64,000 nt of DNA from Cupriavidus malaysiensis (GTDB lineage: Bacteria > Pseudomonadota > Gammaproteobacteria > Burkholderiales > Burkholderiaceae), in the NCBI RefSeq assembly GCF_001854325.1, contig NZ_CP017755.1, positions 682,001 through 746,000 of the forward strand. Direction: 5' to 3'. The position numbers were made by a program, and so were the translations under genes. The stretch's first letter is position 1, and every line of letters starts with the position of its first letter. Of the stretch, positions 63,973 to 64,000 are shown piece by piece. Under the pieces are notes generated by a model. That model did no database searches. It worked only from the letters and a program-made list of their open reading frames with translations, and was not told the origin of the DNA.

Positions 63973-64000
63973 ATGCTGTGCGGAAGTGCAGCGAATGGAA

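Overview
The window is very GC-rich with strong third-position GC bias and dense, mostly short-spaced genes. Gene content points to a metabolically versatile beta-proteobacterium of the order Burkholderiales, most like Cupriavidus/Ralstonia. Clues are five periplasmic Bug-type (TctC) solute receptors without TctAB partners, several CoA-ester catabolic clusters, a CzcCBA-type metal efflux operon, a DUF746-like protein and a PQQ-dependent alcohol dehydrogenase. This placement is inferred from content; no rRNA or tRNA gene was seen. Fifty-one protein genes are annotated; the first is cut by the window edge.

Layout. 1-5.8 kb: LytS-type sensor kinase (partial), fatty acid hydroxylase/sterol desaturase, small membrane protein, LysR regulator, lipoprotein, amidase. 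6.0-12.8 kb: heavy-metal RND operon (outer membrane factor, adaptor, pump) followed by a 60-aa exported protein and a zinc-ribbon DUF746-like protein. 13.0-19.8 kb: APC/KimA-like transporter convergent with a universal stress protein, an SDR, a small zinc-ribbon protein, purT and an MFS exporter. 19.9-23.5 kb: large poly-serine lipoprotein with its terminator, divergent from a VirK/YbjX-family gene; three phased TTACA repeats lie between them. 23.6-31.9 kb: alcohol-oxidation module (AraC/FeaR-like regulator, aldehyde dehydrogenase, PQQ quinohemoprotein alcohol dehydrogenase overlapping a TonB receptor), then a GntR/UTRA regulator with an inverted-repeat operator candidate. 31.9-37.0 kb: TPP enzyme, AT-rich spacer, lipoprotein, composite repeat element, and a cobalt-type nitrile hydratase operon whose last gene ends inside the repeat element. 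37.1-43.5 kb: paired acyl-CoA dehydrogenases, two Bug receptors and an acyl-CoA ligase, closed by a strong terminator. 43.7-45.0 kb: fused AdoMet decarboxylase-spermidine synthase. 45.2-52.7 kb: a seven-gene minus-strand set that matches the logic of itaconate/C5-dicarboxylate degradation (CoA transferase, MaoC-type hydratase, CitE-type lyase, MmgE/PrpD, acyl-CoA dehydrogenase) plus a Bug receptor. 53.0-57.1 kb: Bug receptor and a TldD/PmbA-like pair. 57.2-63.9 kb: LysR regulator divergent from a Bug, 3-oxoacid CoA-transferase A/B, SDR, MaoC and CaiB operon.

How it works together. Much of the window is a set of modules for taking up organic acids (Bug receptors), activating them as CoA esters (ligase, CaiB or 3-oxoacid CoA-transferases), and oxidising, hydrating or cleaving them. 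The alcohol module would oxidise alcohols in the periplasm with PQQ and aldehydes in the cytoplasm. The TonB receptor overlapping the dehydrogenase gene suggests import of the PQQ cofactor itself.

A second recurring theme is short tandem repeats in spacers (8-, 9-, 10- and 38-bp units). In at least one case the array is in register with the last codons of the preceding gene, so it seems to have grown from the gene end.
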